From: Bacteroidota bacterium
Lineage (GTDB): Bacteria > Bacteroidota > Bacteroidia > Cytophagales > Spirosomataceae
NCBI GenBank assembly: GCA_020161355.1
Contig: JAIUOF010000001.1
Span: 806,001 to 870,000 of the forward strand
Direction of reading: 5' to 3'
Length of the DNA: 64,000 bases
Part shown: in pieces, positions 45,074-54,946 of the stretch
Numbering within the stretch: position 1 is the stretch's first letter
How the letters are laid out: every line of letters begins with the position of its first letter
The notes under the pieces: generated by a model
Database searches by the model: none
What the model was told of the DNA's origin: nothing
What the model saw: only the letters and a program-made list of their open reading frames with translations
Program-made: the position numbers and the translations under genes

Positions 45074-47136
45074 TTTTCGGCTAAAAGATTTAATTCTCTG
45101 CGTTTTTTGGTCTCAGCTACAAACTTCTCAGCCGATTCAATGTAGGTTATTGCAAATTTTTCGGTGGGTTCATTCTTATTGATTTGCATAATATTTCCTT
45201 CAAAAGCCGAATCAAAATTGGCAGTAAACTCATTTATAACCTTATTCTGAGTGTTGCAGTTAACATCAATATCCAACAGCAGTGCTTTCGCAGCGTTAAT
45301 TTGACCACTATAAGCAAGATAAATTGCATCAGCCCACTGATTATTTTCAAATGCCGCTTTTGCATCTTCAATTTTCTCTTCTGCTTCCAAAAACAAAGTA
45401 GCAACCAGGTCAATCATTACACCTGCACATTCACCAACACCTATAGCTGTTTCAAATGCTTCCGATTGTCCCCAATCTACAAAATCAGAATCTTTGAGAT
45501 GTTCAAGTTGGGCAAGTGGTTTCAACAGTTCATAGAAATAATTTTTTCCCTGTCTGTCATAATAATCATTGAAATATTCACCGGAAATTTGATTTTCATA
45601 AAAGTCCCTGAACAAAACCCTAAGTACTTCAGGACCTCTTTTAGAAGGCACTTTTATTACTTTTTCAGCTGCTCTTCCTTCCCCATCACCCAAATTTCCA
45701 CCTCCCAAAAGCACCTGCAAAGCAGGAAGTACTTTTTTATCTGGCGACTTTAAAGAACTACCATGAAATCCTATAGAGGCCATGCCATGCTGTCCGCAAG
45801 AATTCATACAGCCTGAGATCTTGATTTTCAGATTGTTGTTTTTTACCAAATCTGAAAACTCATTATCAATCACTTTTTCCAGCTCATAAGTGATGCTTGT
45901 ACTGTCAGAAATTGCAAGATTACAGGTATCCGTACCGGGGCAAGCAGTGATTTTTGCTACACTATTGGCCCCGGGAGCCGCCAGATTTGCTTCGGACAAC
46001 ACAGAAAAGACATATGGCAGGTTGGTTTCCGGAATATTCCTGAAAAATAAGCCCTGATTTATCGTTACACGAATATCGTCAGATATAAAACCACGTAACT
46101 TTTCAATTAAAAACCGGGAAGTATTTGTAGAAATATTTCCAAGAGGGACTCTAACAAACACACCATATTTATTTTCCTGAATTTGTTTGAAAACGTTGGT
46201 TTCCTTCCAAATCGCAAATTTTTCGATTTCATTTATTTCCAAAGGATTTTCCTTCAGGTCGTCAATCACAGTTTCTGGAGTAGTATTTATTTCAAAAACC
46301 TTATTTTTTATGGCTAATCTTTCATCTTCCACTAATTGTAAAAATGATTCCAGGCCAATTTTCTGTACCAAAAACTTAAGTCTGGCTTTGCTTCTTGAAA
46401 TCCGCTCCCCATGTCGGTCAAAAACTCTTAAAACTGCTTCTGTAAAGGGAATCAATTGATTTTCAGGCAAAAACGCATGAACCAAATCTGCCATTCTTGG
46501 CTGAGCACCCAATCCACCTGCCAGATAAACTTTAAAACCTCGTTTACCATCCACAATTTTGGGAATAAAACCCAAATCGTGCATATATACAAGAGCAGTA
46601 TCTTCAGCGGTATTGGAAAATGCTATTTTTATTTTTCTGCCCATTTCCTGACAAATTGGATTTCTGAGAAAATACTCAAAAACCGCATGGCAGTAGGGAG
46701 TGACATCAAAAGGTTCGTTGGGGTCAATGCCAGAAGTAACTGAGGCAGTCACATTTCTGACTGTATTACCGCAGGCTTCGCGTAAAGTGATGTTATCTTG
46801 TTCGAGCTTTGCCCAAAGTTCAGGGGTTTTGTCCAGACTTACAAAATGAATCTGAATATCCTGTCTTGTGGTCAGGTGCAGGTTTCCGGTGGAATATTCA
46901 TCTGAAATATCAGCTATTCTGGCCCATTGCCTGAAAGTCATTTTACCATAAGGCAATTTGATTCTGACCATCTGTACTCCATGCTGACGCTGTCCGTAAA
47001 CTCCACGGGCTAACCTTAGACTTCTGAATTTGTCTTCGTGAAGGGCTCCTTCTTTAAATAACCTGATTTTTTGTTCAAGGTCGATAATATCTTTCTCAAC
47101 AAGGGGATTTTCTATCTCCGTTCTGAAACTCTGCAT
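45070..47136 (-). CDS. Sulfite reductase, hemoprotein type, with C-terminal extension
   Basis: The 688-residue protein reduces sulfite to sulfide. It has the repeated ferredoxin-like half domains (VRIKLPYGKMTFRQWARIAD, TTRQDIQIHFV) and the four cysteines for the siroheme/[4Fe-4S] centre in ACPGTDTCNLA (near 395) and SGCMNSCGQHG (near 440). About 140 residues beyond the reductase (from about 545) form a helical HEPN-like segment (FLEAEEKIEDAKAAFENNQW, then AIYLAYSGQINAAKALL) that is absent from ordinary sulfite reductases. Nitrite reductase is an alternative, but the cys operon context points to sulfite. First gene of the operon. Confidence 0.9.
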   Translation of the reverse strand: MQSFRTEIENPLVEKDIIDLEQKIRLFKEGALHEDKFRSLRLARGVYGQRQHGVQMVRIKLPYGKMTFRQWARIADISDEYSTGNLHLTTRQDIQIHFVSLDKTPELWAKLEQDNITLREACGNTVRNVTASVTSGIDPNEPFDVTPYCHAVFEYFLRNPICQEMGRKIKIAFSNTAEDTALVYMHDLGFIPKIVDGKRGFKVYLAGGLGAQPRMADLVHAFLPENQLIPFTEAVLRVFDRHGERISRSKARLKFLVQKIGLESFLQLVEDERLAIKNKVFEINTTPETVIDDLKENPLEINEIEKFAIWKETNVFKQIQENKYGVFVRVPLGNISTNTSRFLIEKLRGFISDDIRVTINQGLFFRNIPETNLPYVFSVLSEANLAAPGANSVAKITACPGTDTCNLAISDSTSITYELEKVIDNEFSDLVKNNNLKIKISGCMNSCGQHGMASIGFHGSSLKSPDKKVLPALQVLLGGGNLGDGEGRAAEKVIKVPSKRGPEVLRVLFRDFYENQISGEYFNDYYDRQGKNYFYELLKPLAQLEHLKDSDFVDWGQSEAFETAIGVGECAGVMIDLVATLFLEAEEKIEDAKAAFENNQWADAIYLAYSGQINAAKALLLDIDVNCNTQNKVINEFTANFDSAFEGNIMQINKNEPTEKFAITYIESAEKFVAETKKRRELNLLAEK

Positions 47137-47250
47137 TTGCGATTCCGAATATTTTTTTCAAATTTATATTAACTCTATTGATTTAATAGATTTATTACTT
47201 AAAAATTCTGTTTTATTTTAAAATACATATTGGAATAATACAATAAAACT

Positions 47251-48156
47251 TTAAAAATTTAAACTTTGGCCTTCCTCAGCAAGAAAAGAATTTTGAAAAA
47301 CCGCTCTTGCTTCTTCCAGTATGTGATCAAGTGATTTGTACCGGGAGGAAAAATGACTTAGAATAAGCCTTTTTACATGTGCTTTTGAAGCAATAATGGC
47401 AGCCTGCGAGGCTGTACTGTGATGGGTCATATAGGCTCTTTCTGCCATTTCCTGAGAAAACGTCGCTTCATGATATAGCAAATCGGAATTTTCAACGAAT
47501 GGTATTATCCTTTCATCAAAAATTGTATCAGAACAATAGGAGAATATTTTTTCAGGCTGACCTTCTGTGGTAAATTCTGAATTCAGGTAGGTTTTACCCG
47601 ACAAGGCATCGACCACATCATGTCCGTTTTTGAGTAAATTATAATACGGTACCGGAAAATTGGAAGGTAATTTTTCTGAAAGAATTTTACGTTTACTAAC
47701 TTTCTTACTTATCCTGAAACCCACACAAGGAATTCGGTGCATTAAGGGAAATGTTCTTATTTTAATCACTTCATCTTCAAACAGAATTTCAGGAGAATCA
47801 GTATCTACTGTACGAAAAAACAATGGAAACCCAATAGCTGATCCCGAATGTTTTAATTGTAAAGTGATGATTTCATCAAGGCCCTTTGGTCCGAAAACCG
47901 TCAGTGGCTCTGTTCTTTTTTGCATATTGATGGTACTCAACAGACCTATCAATCCAAAAAAATGATCACCATGCAAATGACTGATTAGAATATACCGAAG
48001 TCTCGAAATTTTAACTTTATGGCGAAGCATTCTAAACTGGGTTCCTTCACCGCAATCAATGAGAATCAGGAAGTTATCGACAGTCAAGACTGATCCTGCA
48101 GGACTTCTTTCCAACTGGGGTGTGGCCGACCCACTACCTAAAACTTTTAATTCCAA
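47251..48156 (-). CDS. rnz: Ribonuclease Z
   Basis: A 301-residue zinc-dependent metallo-beta-lactamase-fold endonuclease that removes the 3' trailer of tRNA precursors. The metal motif SHLHGDHFFGL and the start VLGSGSATP are typical, as are LLYHEATF and the final LSHFSSRY histidine region. Length is normal. It lies 16 bases downstream of the STAS-like gene, and the pair is co-oriented. Confidence 0.95.
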   Translation of the reverse strand: MELKVLGSGSATPQLERSPAGSVLTVDNFLILIDCGEGTQFRMLRHKVKISRLRYILISHLHGDHFFGLIGLLSTINMQKRTEPLTVFGPKGLDEIITLQLKHSGSAIGFPLFFRTVDTDSPEILFEDEVIKIRTFPLMHRIPCVGFRISKKVSKRKILSEKLPSNFPVPYYNLLKNGHDVVDALSGKTYLNSEFTTEGQPEKIFSYCSDTIFDERIIPFVENSDLLYHEATFSQEMAERAYMTHHSTASQAAIIASKAHVKRLILSHFSSRYKSLDHILEEARAVFQNSFLAEEGQSLNF

Positions 48157-48172
48157 TGCTTAATTTGATTTT

Positions 48173-48577
48173 TCAGTAATCATTTTCTCCATCAAACCCA
48201 AATTCGTCTTCTCCATCATTATCATAATCATTTTCCATGTCATTCATTGAAATGGCATCAATAGCTTCATCTACTGTAGGTAGAAAAAGTAAGAATTCCT
48301 CGGCGTGGGTTGATATAAAATCAAGTACGGAATCGTTAGTGGTCACCAAAACTAACAAACCAGACTCTTTAGAGCAGATGCGTTGTACTTTTCCAAATAA
48401 TTTTATTGCAGAATCAGAGACTGAATCCGAAATAGTGAGGTCAATTATAAAGTTTATCCTTCCCTCTGAAGAATATAATCCTGCGATACTTTTTTCGATT
48501 TGTGCCGACTGATTATCATCTAATTCTCCTTTGCCGGCCTTGTATATAACGTATTGTTCGTGTTTGCTAATTTCCAT
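48173..48577 (-). CDS. STAS-domain-like small protein
   Basis: A 134-residue protein. The first 110 residues fit an anti-sigma-factor antagonist (STAS) fold by pattern (FIIDLTISDSVSDSAIKLFG, then GLLVLVTTNDSVLDFI), and the tail is very acidic (DNDGEDEFGFDGENDY). The family usually binds an anti-sigma kinase, which is not seen here. It is directly upstream of rnz in the same orientation. The function is inferred only from fold. Confidence 0.7.
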   Translation of the reverse strand: MEISKHEQYVIYKAGKGELDDNQSAQIEKSIAGLYSSEGRINFIIDLTISDSVSDSAIKLFGKVQRICSKESGLLVLVTTNDSVLDFISTHAEEFLLFLPTVDEAIDAISMNDMENDYDNDGEDEFGFDGENDY

Positions 48578-48828
48578 GAATTGTCTCTATCAAACCGCAA
48601 AATTAGGGCTTTTTAAGAAATAATGCATTAATGAAAATTTATATTTCTATTTTCAGAAAATATTTTCCAGAATTTGTTATTTAGTTTTTCAAAATAAACT
48701 ACTTTGGTATTATAATTTGAAACCATAATAAAACAGAATATTTTTTCATATCATAAAAAAAATAATACACCCTTTTCTGACGAAAAATCTAAAAAAATAA
48801 AATATTTTAACTGAAGATAAATTACAAA

Positions 48829-50760
48829 ATGGGCAAAAAAAAACAAGAACCTCTTAAACCGGTATTTCAAAACGTGGAAGTTTTCTCATTACTTTCTGAT
48901 TTTGATATAGGATTATTCAAATCTGGCAGGCATTTCAGATTATATGAAAAATTGGGTTCACATGTGGTCGAAAATCAGGGCGTTACAGGTACTTATTTCG
49001 GAGTATGGGCACCTAACGCCGAATACGTAAGTGTGATTGGAGGATTTAACGGCTGGAACAGCCAAAGTCACAAGTTATTCCCCAGATGGGATGGCTCCGG
49101 GATTTGGGAAGGATGGATTTCTGACGTTGGCAATGGCGAAGTTTATAAATATTTCATTCAGTCAAACATCGGTGGGCAACAACTGGAAAAAGGAGATCCT
49201 TTCGCATTGAGGTGGGAAGAATCACCCAAAACTGCTTCCATGGTGTGGGACACCTGGTATGAATGGCAAGATAATGGATGGATGACCTCCAGAAGAAACA
49301 AAAACAGTCTCAATTCCCCGATTTCGGTATATGAGCTACACATCGGTTCCTGGAAACGAGACCCTTCTGACAACGAAAGGAGATTAAGTTACAGAGAAAT
49401 AGCCGATACATTGGTTCCTTATGTGAAAGACCTTGGATTTACCCATGTGGAATTTATGCCTATCATGCAACACCCTTATGAGCCTTCGTGGGGTTATCAG
49501 ATTACGGGCTATTTTGCCGCAAGTTCAAGATTCGGTACTCCTCAGGATTTGATGTATTTGATCGAGCAATTACACAAAAACGATATTGGGGTAATACTCG
49601 ATTGGGTACCTTCACATTATCCAAATGATGCTCATGGACTTTACCGATTCGACGGCTCAGCTCTTTATGAGCACGAAGATCCCAAACTGGGTTATCATCC
49701 CGACTGGAAATCCTATATTTTTAATTACGGTCGTTACGAAGTAAGGTCATTCCTTGTAAGTAACGCTCTATTCTGGCTTGACCGCTTTCATGCAGATGGC
49801 TTGAGAGTTGATGCCGTGGCTTCAATGCTCTATCGGGATTATTCAAGAAACGCCGGAGAATGGATTCCGAATGTTTATGGAGGCAGGGAAAATCTCGAAG
49901 TGATTTCACTATTTAAAGAAATCAACGAAGAAATCTACCGTTCTTTTCCGGATACCCAGACTATCGCAGAGGAGTCAACCGCCTTTCCGGGTGTCTCAAG
50001 ACCAACTTATCTTGGCGGCTTGGGTTTTGGAATGAAATGGATGATGGGTTGGATGAATGATACCCTAAAATATTTTGAAAAAGACCCAATGTACCGCAGA
50101 TGGCATCAAAACGACCTCACTTTCAGCACAGTATATGCTTTTTCCGAAAACTTCATGTTACCACTATCTCACGATGAGGTGGTATATGGAAAAGGTTCAC
50201 TTATTGAAAAAATGCCCGGCGATCAATGGCAAAAATTTGCAAATTTGAGATTACTTTTTGCCTACATGTTTACCCATCCCGGAACAAAATTGCTTTTTAT
50301 GGGAGGTGAATTTGGCCAAACAGCCGAATGGAACTTCAAGCAAAGTCTTGATTGGCATTTACTGCAATATGATAATCATAAAGGAATAAGTAATGTAATA
50401 AGGGCATTGAATAAAATATATACCTCCGAGCCTGCTTTATTTGATAAACAATTTAGCGGAGAGGGCTTTGACTGGCTGGATACAACCGATTCTGAAAATT
50501 GTGTGCTTTACTACCGTAGAAAAGGCCTGAATGATGAAGTATTGATATTGCTAAATTTAACACCTGTTCCAAGGCAAAATTATAGAGTCGGGGTTCCAAA
50601 AGATAAACAGTATTCTGAAATCCTAAATACAGATCACGCTGACTTTTGGGGTTCAGGAATTTCGAATGCTGACATCAAAACGGAAAAAATCGCGGCTCAT
50701 GGTTTTGAACAATCGATTGCAATTACGCTTCCACCGTTAGGAGCAGTAATTCTGAAATAG
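48829..50760 (+). CDS. glgB: 1,4-alpha-glucan branching enzyme
   Basis: The 643-residue GH13 enzyme makes the alpha-1,6 branches of glycogen. The N-terminal CBM48 domain (GTYFGVWAPNAEYVSVIGGF) precedes the barrel, where DWVPSHYPND, GLRVDAVASM with the nucleophile aspartate, TIAEESTAFPG with the acid/base glutamate, and LPLSHDEVVYG match the four GH13 regions. Length is usual. It is alone on the plus strand and ends 2 bases from the convergent thrC gene. Confidence 0.97.
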   Translation: MGKKKQEPLKPVFQNVEVFSLLSDFDIGLFKSGRHFRLYEKLGSHVVENQGVTGTYFGVWAPNAEYVSVIGGFNGWNSQSHKLFPRWDGSGIWEGWISDVGNGEVYKYFIQSNIGGQQLEKGDPFALRWEESPKTASMVWDTWYEWQDNGWMTSRRNKNSLNSPISVYELHIGSWKRDPSDNERRLSYREIADTLVPYVKDLGFTHVEFMPIMQHPYEPSWGYQITGYFAASSRFGTPQDLMYLIEQLHKNDIGVILDWVPSHYPNDAHGLYRFDGSALYEHEDPKLGYHPDWKSYIFNYGRYEVRSFLVSNALFWLDRFHADGLRVDAVASMLYRDYSRNAGEWIPNVYGGRENLEVISLFKEINEEIYRSFPDTQTIAEESTAFPGVSRPTYLGGLGFGMKWMMGWMNDTLKYFEKDPMYRRWHQNDLTFSTVYAFSENFMLPLSHDEVVYGKGSLIEKMPGDQWQKFANLRLLFAYMFTHPGTKLLFMGGEFGQTAEWNFKQSLDWHLLQYDNHKGISNVIRALNKIYTSEPALFDKQFSGEGFDWLDTTDSENCVLYYRRKGLNDEVLILLNLTPVPRQNYRVGVPKDKQYSEILNTDHADFWGSGISNADIKTEKIAAHGFEQSIAITLPPLGAVILK

Positions 50761-50762
50761 TT

Positions 50763-52073
50763 TTACTTCAGATTTTTAAGCAAATAATCCTTAAAATCGG
50801 AATAATTGGTAGTCAGTTGTTCCGATTTTTTGGTTTTATCCAAAAGCGATTTTAGCCTTTCAGGAATTTCGGGAAGATAGCCGAGCGTAGCCTCCATATC
50901 GGGCAAAAATTTGGAGTAATGAGCCGTTGAAAGAAATACCCCAATTGCATCAGAATTATTTAATTTCTGATATTCTTTTAAACCCAGATAGGCAATGGCT
51001 GAATGCGGACAAGTCAAATAGTTCTTTTGTCCATAAATTTCTTTTATTCCTTCCCGTGTTTGTTCATCATCATAAAAGTAACCGGTAATCTTACTTTTCA
51101 TTTTTTCGATATCTTTATCAAAAATCTCAAACATTCTAGGAAAATTACTCGGATTACCCACATCCATTGCATTGGAAATAGTGGCAATTGAAGGGGAAAT
51201 TGGTTTATAATCCCCTGAATTAAGATATTCTGGAACAACCTTATTGAGATTTGTAGCTGCAATAAATTGTTTTACCGGCATACCCATTTTCATTGCGATC
51301 AAACCGGCGGTCAGGTTACCAAAGTTACCCGATGGCACAGAAAAAACTATTTCTTTATTTAGGGCTTTTAATCTGGAAAAAGCATAAATATAATAAAAAG
51401 CCTGTGGTATGAGCCTGGCAATATTTATTGAATTGGCAGAAGCTAAGCTAAATTTTTCTTTTAACTCCACATCCAGAAAGGCCTGTTTAACCAAGGCCTG
51501 GCAGTCGTCAAAGGTACCATCAATTTCGAGAGCAGAAACGTTTCCACCTAGCGTTGTTAACTGTTTTTCCTGAAGTTCACTTACTTTCCCTTTTGGATAC
51601 AAAATGGTAACGGTAATATTTTCTTTTCCAAAAAATCCCTGTGCTACAGCTCCCCCCGTATCTCCGCTAGTAGCCACCAAAATATTGATTCTCTGTTCAG
51701 ATTTCTTCAAAAAGTAAGACATAACCCCTGCCATAAACTTGGCACCAAAATCTTTAAACGCCATGGAAGGTCCATGAAAAAGCTCTAAACAATAGGTATT
51801 GACATCAATCCTGGTCAATGGAGTATCGAAATCATATGCCTCATTTAGGATATTCATGAGTGTTTCTTTAGCAATCAAATCCCCAATAAAAGCCTCTGAA
51901 ACATGAAAAGCGATTTCATTGAATGATAATTTGTCACAATTATCCCAAAATGATACGGGTAATTTGGGAATTTCCTCAGGCATATATAATCCATTATCAG
52001 GAGGTAATCCCTGAAAAATTGCCTGTTCAAAATTAGTATCCGGGCTTTGACGATTGGTGCTGAAAAATTGCAT
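50763..52073 (-). CDS. thrC: Threonine synthase
   Basis: A 436-residue PLP enzyme that makes threonine from O-phosphohomoserine. The PLP lysine is in GPSMAFKDFGAKFM, the phosphate-binding region in ATSGDTGGAVAQGF, and SVPSGNFGNLTAG is conserved. It lies 10 bases downstream of carA on the minus strand. Only 2 bases separate its end from glgB on the other strand. Confidence 0.97.
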   Translation of the reverse strand: MQFFSTNRQSPDTNFEQAIFQGLPPDNGLYMPEEIPKLPVSFWDNCDKLSFNEIAFHVSEAFIGDLIAKETLMNILNEAYDFDTPLTRIDVNTYCLELFHGPSMAFKDFGAKFMAGVMSYFLKKSEQRINILVATSGDTGGAVAQGFFGKENITVTILYPKGKVSELQEKQLTTLGGNVSALEIDGTFDDCQALVKQAFLDVELKEKFSLASANSINIARLIPQAFYYIYAFSRLKALNKEIVFSVPSGNFGNLTAGLIAMKMGMPVKQFIAATNLNKVVPEYLNSGDYKPISPSIATISNAMDVGNPSNFPRMFEIFDKDIEKMKSKITGYFYDDEQTREGIKEIYGQKNYLTCPHSAIAYLGLKEYQKLNNSDAIGVFLSTAHYSKFLPDMEATLGYLPEIPERLKSLLDKTKKSEQLTTNYSDFKDYLLKNLK

Positions 52074-52083
52074 TTGATGGTGA

Positions 52084-53184
52084 TTAATTCAACATTCCTA
52101 CAAACTGGTCAAAAAGATAGTTGGCATCATGTGGCCCTGGAGCAGCCTCAGGATGGTATTGTACCGAAAACGCCGGTTTATTTTTCAGCCTTATTCCTTC
52201 TATCGTATTATCATTCAGATTGATATGAGTTACCTCAACTTCCTGATTTTCAAACGCCTCATTGGGTTTTACCGCAAATCCATGATTTTGTGAAGTAACC
52301 TCACATTTACCGCTAATAAGGTTTTTTACGGGATGATTTAGTCCACGGTGACCATTGTGCATTTTATAGGTTCCAATTCCCATTGCTCTGCTTAACAATT
52401 GATGACCCAGGCAAATGCCAAAGAGAGGTTTTCCGGTTTCAAGAATAAGTTTGATGGTTTCAACCGCATAATCCATAGCACCTGGATCACCCGGCCCATT
52501 CGAAATAAAATAACCGTCGGCATCCCATTCATTGATTTCAGAGAATGGTGTCTTGGCATTAAAAACTTTGATATAACAATCCCTTCGGGTAAAGTTCCTC
52601 AGTATATTTCTTTTGCAGCCATAATCTATGACAGCCAATTTATATTTTGAATCGGGTTCTCCCAGAAAATACGGTTCCTCAGTACTTACCAATGAACTCA
52701 GTTCCAGGCCATCCATTGAAGGGCAAGCATCCAACTGGGCTTTCAGGGCAACAATGTCTGCTGTTTCGGATGAAATCAGACAGTTCATCACTCCTGCATT
52801 TCTGATATACCTTACTATCTGGCGGGTATCAATATCGCAAATGCCGACGATTCCGGCCTTTTCAAAGTATTCTTGTAGCGACATATCTGCCGTGGTCCTT
52901 GAATAGTAGTGGTCAGCATAGGCATTACAAATCATTCCTTTAATTTTAATACCTTCCGATTCCTCTTCAGTATCAAGGGTAACACCATAATTCCCAATAT
53001 GAGAAGTAGTATTTACCACAATTTGGCCAAAATAGGAAGGATCGGTGTATATCTCCTGATAACCGGTCATTCCGGTATTGAAGCATATTTCACCAACTGT
53101 AGTACCAATTTTGCCTAAAGCTTTTCCTTTGAAAATAGTTCCATCCTGAAGCATAAGGATGGCATCTTGGGGAGTAAAATTCAT
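52084..53184 (-). CDS. carA: Carbamoyl-phosphate synthase small subunit
   Basis: The 366-residue glutaminase subunit delivers ammonia to CarB. The frame is open to a TTG at 53226, but the ATG at 53184 (MNFTPQDAILML) gives the standard N-terminus. The CarA-specific N-terminal domain (GEICFNTGMTGYQEIYTDPS) is followed by the class I amidotransferase triad: the cysteine in LFGICLGHQLL and the histidine/glutamate in VQYHPEAAPGP. carB is not in the window. Confidence 0.96.
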   Translation of the reverse strand: MNFTPQDAILMLQDGTIFKGKALGKIGTTVGEICFNTGMTGYQEIYTDPSYFGQIVVNTTSHIGNYGVTLDTEEESEGIKIKGMICNAYADHYYSRTTADMSLQEYFEKAGIVGICDIDTRQIVRYIRNAGVMNCLISSETADIVALKAQLDACPSMDGLELSSLVSTEEPYFLGEPDSKYKLAVIDYGCKRNILRNFTRRDCYIKVFNAKTPFSEINEWDADGYFISNGPGDPGAMDYAVETIKLILETGKPLFGICLGHQLLSRAMGIGTYKMHNGHRGLNHPVKNLISGKCEVTSQNHGFAVKPNEAFENQEVEVTHINLNDNTIEGIRLKNKPAFSVQYHPEAAPGPHDANYLFDQFVGMLN

Positions 53185-53375
53185 TTGAAGATTGATTTCC
53201 GATTCAGTTAATTTATCGGAGAACAAAGTTAATTCATTTTTTTGCCATTTCTAAATTTTATTCTTTTAAGCCAAACAAAAATAAAATAAATACTAAAAAT
53301 CATCTTATTTAATGCACTTAAATCATAATTTTTTAGAATAAAATTTCTTAGCTTTAGAACAGAAAATTCAAAAAC

Positions 53376-54197
53376 ATGAAAACGATACTAATCGCTACCG
53401 ATTTTTCAGATGGATCAGAAAATGCCAGAAATTATGGTTTGATGCTTGCCAAAGCTGACGGACTTAAGATTAGGTATGTACATGCCTATACCCCTCCTGT
53501 GTTGGATCCAAATATACCGGTGGGATTGATTGAAGAAACTTATACCGAAACGGTCTCAGTTATTGAAGATACTCTGAAAAAATATGTTGATCAGGACAAA
53601 GAAAATGGAATAACTTCTGATTTTCTTATCTCTTACAGCGATATCAACTCAATGATTGATGATGCTTCGATGGATCAATCGGTCGATTTGGTAATTGTAG
53701 GTAAAACAGGTCATACTGGTTTTCTTGAGAGAGTAATTGGCTCCACCGCAGAGCACATGATTAATCATTTAAAATCACCTCTTTTGGTAATTCCAGAAGA
53801 ATATAATGGCGATATTTTTGAGCATATTTGTTATGCGTCTGAATTAGAATATGACGAAGAAAAATTTATTGAAAAAGCGATAAAATGGAAAGCACACTCT
53901 TCAAATCCATTAATAATTAGCCACATTTTTGAAAAGTATGAAATTAATCTTCGACCAGATTCACAGTTTATAAATTCAATAAATAAGAATTTTAAAAAGT
54001 CAGGAATAAGAATTATAGAAAAGTCCTCAAAAAACTTCCAAAATGGAATCATGGATTTAATTAAAGAAGAAAAATTAAGTTTATTGGTTCTAACTACCCA
54101 CAAAAGAGGATTTTTAGACGGAATTATTAATCCCTCAAAAACTAAATCTATAATAAGTGAAACTAAAATTCCGGTATTGGTTTTCTGTTTTGATTGA
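53376..54197 (+). CDS. Universal stress protein, tandem UspA domains
   Basis: A 273-residue cytoplasmic protein of two UspA-like domains. The first has ILIATDFSDGSENARNYG and the ATP-binding pattern GKTGHTGFLERVIGSTAEHM. The second (about 150-273) is more diverged, with LVLTTHKRGFLDGIINPSKT, and likely lacks full nucleotide binding. It stands alone on the plus strand between divergent carA and convergent rplQ. Confidence 0.88.
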   Translation: MKTILIATDFSDGSENARNYGLMLAKADGLKIRYVHAYTPPVLDPNIPVGLIEETYTETVSVIEDTLKKYVDQDKENGITSDFLISYSDINSMIDDASMDQSVDLVIVGKTGHTGFLERVIGSTAEHMINHLKSPLLVIPEEYNGDIFEHICYASELEYDEEKFIEKAIKWKAHSSNPLIISHIFEKYEINLRPDSQFINSINKNFKKSGIRIIEKSSKNFQNGIMDLIKEEKLSLLVLTTHKRGFLDGIINPSKTKSIISETKIPVLVFCFD

Positions 54198-54232
54198 TTA
54201 CTAAGAATAGTTTATTGAAAATAAGACATAAA

Positions 54233-54258
54233 AAAAGGAGACTCAATGGTCTCCTTTT
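54233..54258. terminator. Bidirectional terminator between the stress protein and rplQ
   Basis: AAAAGGAGAC pairs with GTCTCCTTTT across a 6-base loop, flanked by A and T runs, so it can act on both strands. It is also the end of the ribosomal operon. Confidence 0.85.
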
Positions 54259-54276
54259 CTTTATATTGAGTGCTGA

Positions 54277-54849
54277 TTATGCCTTTTCTTCAGATTCAGC
54301 AGGAGTCTCACCATCCTTGCTTTCTTCAGCAGGAGCTTCGACAGCAGCCTCTTCAACTACAGCTGCTTCTTCAACTACTTCAGCTGAAGTACCTTCTTCA
54401 GAAGCTACAACTTCAGACTTTTTACTTTTACCTCTTCTCGAACGTTTAGCCTTAGCTTCAGTTTCACCGGCATCTTTCGTTAACAAGTTTTCGTTGAAAT
54501 CAACCAACTCAATTAGTGCCACAACGGCATTATCTCCTTGTCTTTGACCCAATTTAATAATTCTGGTATAACCACCATTTCTTTCGGCCACTTTCTCTGC
54601 AATTTCACCAAATAAAATTTTGATGGCTTCTTTATCTTGCAAATATGAGAAAACCGTTCTTCTTGAATGCGTATTATCTTGTTTTGATTTAGTAATCAAA
54701 GGTTCGACATACATTCTCAAAGATTTGGCTTTAGCCAAAGTGGTCTCAATTCTTTTGGCTTTAATCAAAGATACAGCCAAATTTGAAAGAAGTGCATCAC
54801 GATGTGACTTTGTTCTACCAAGATGATTTACTTTATTTCCGTGTCTCAT
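54277..54849 (-). CDS. rplQ: 50S ribosomal protein L17 with acidic tail
   Basis: The 190-residue protein has the L17 core in residues 1-120 ([20 protein letters not shown]) and a long tail of alanine and glutamate that is absent from typical 120-residue L17. Such A/E-rich tails are seen in Bacteroidota. It is the last gene of the alpha operon, downstream of rpoA. Confidence 0.96.
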   Translation of the reverse strand: MRHGNKVNHLGRTKSHRDALLSNLAVSLIKAKRIETTLAKAKSLRMYVEPLITKSKQDNTHSRRTVFSYLQDKEAIKILFGEIAEKVAERNGGYTRIIKLGQRQGDNAVVALIELVDFNENLLTKDAGETEAKAKRSRRGKSKKSEVVASEEGTSAEVVEEAAVVEEAAVEAPAEESKDGETPAESEEKA

Positions 54850-54946
54850 AAAAAAATTAAATTCGTAAGTAACGGTTTGATTCTCCTCTCGCAGCCAGGT
54901 AACCCACCTATTACGATTATTAAAAAATTATTCTGCGATGTTTTAT

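Noticed and set aside
45184..45753. 189-residue plus-strand frame opposite sulfite reductase
   Set aside because: It is the antisense of a conserved gene, and its Ile/Phe/Cys-rich composition is typical of shadows.
47160..47200. Inverted repeat TCTATTGATTTAATAGA upstream of sulfite reductase as a sulfur regulator site
   Set aside because: It is a single AT-rich copy with no second instance before other sulfur genes, so I could not support it as an operator.
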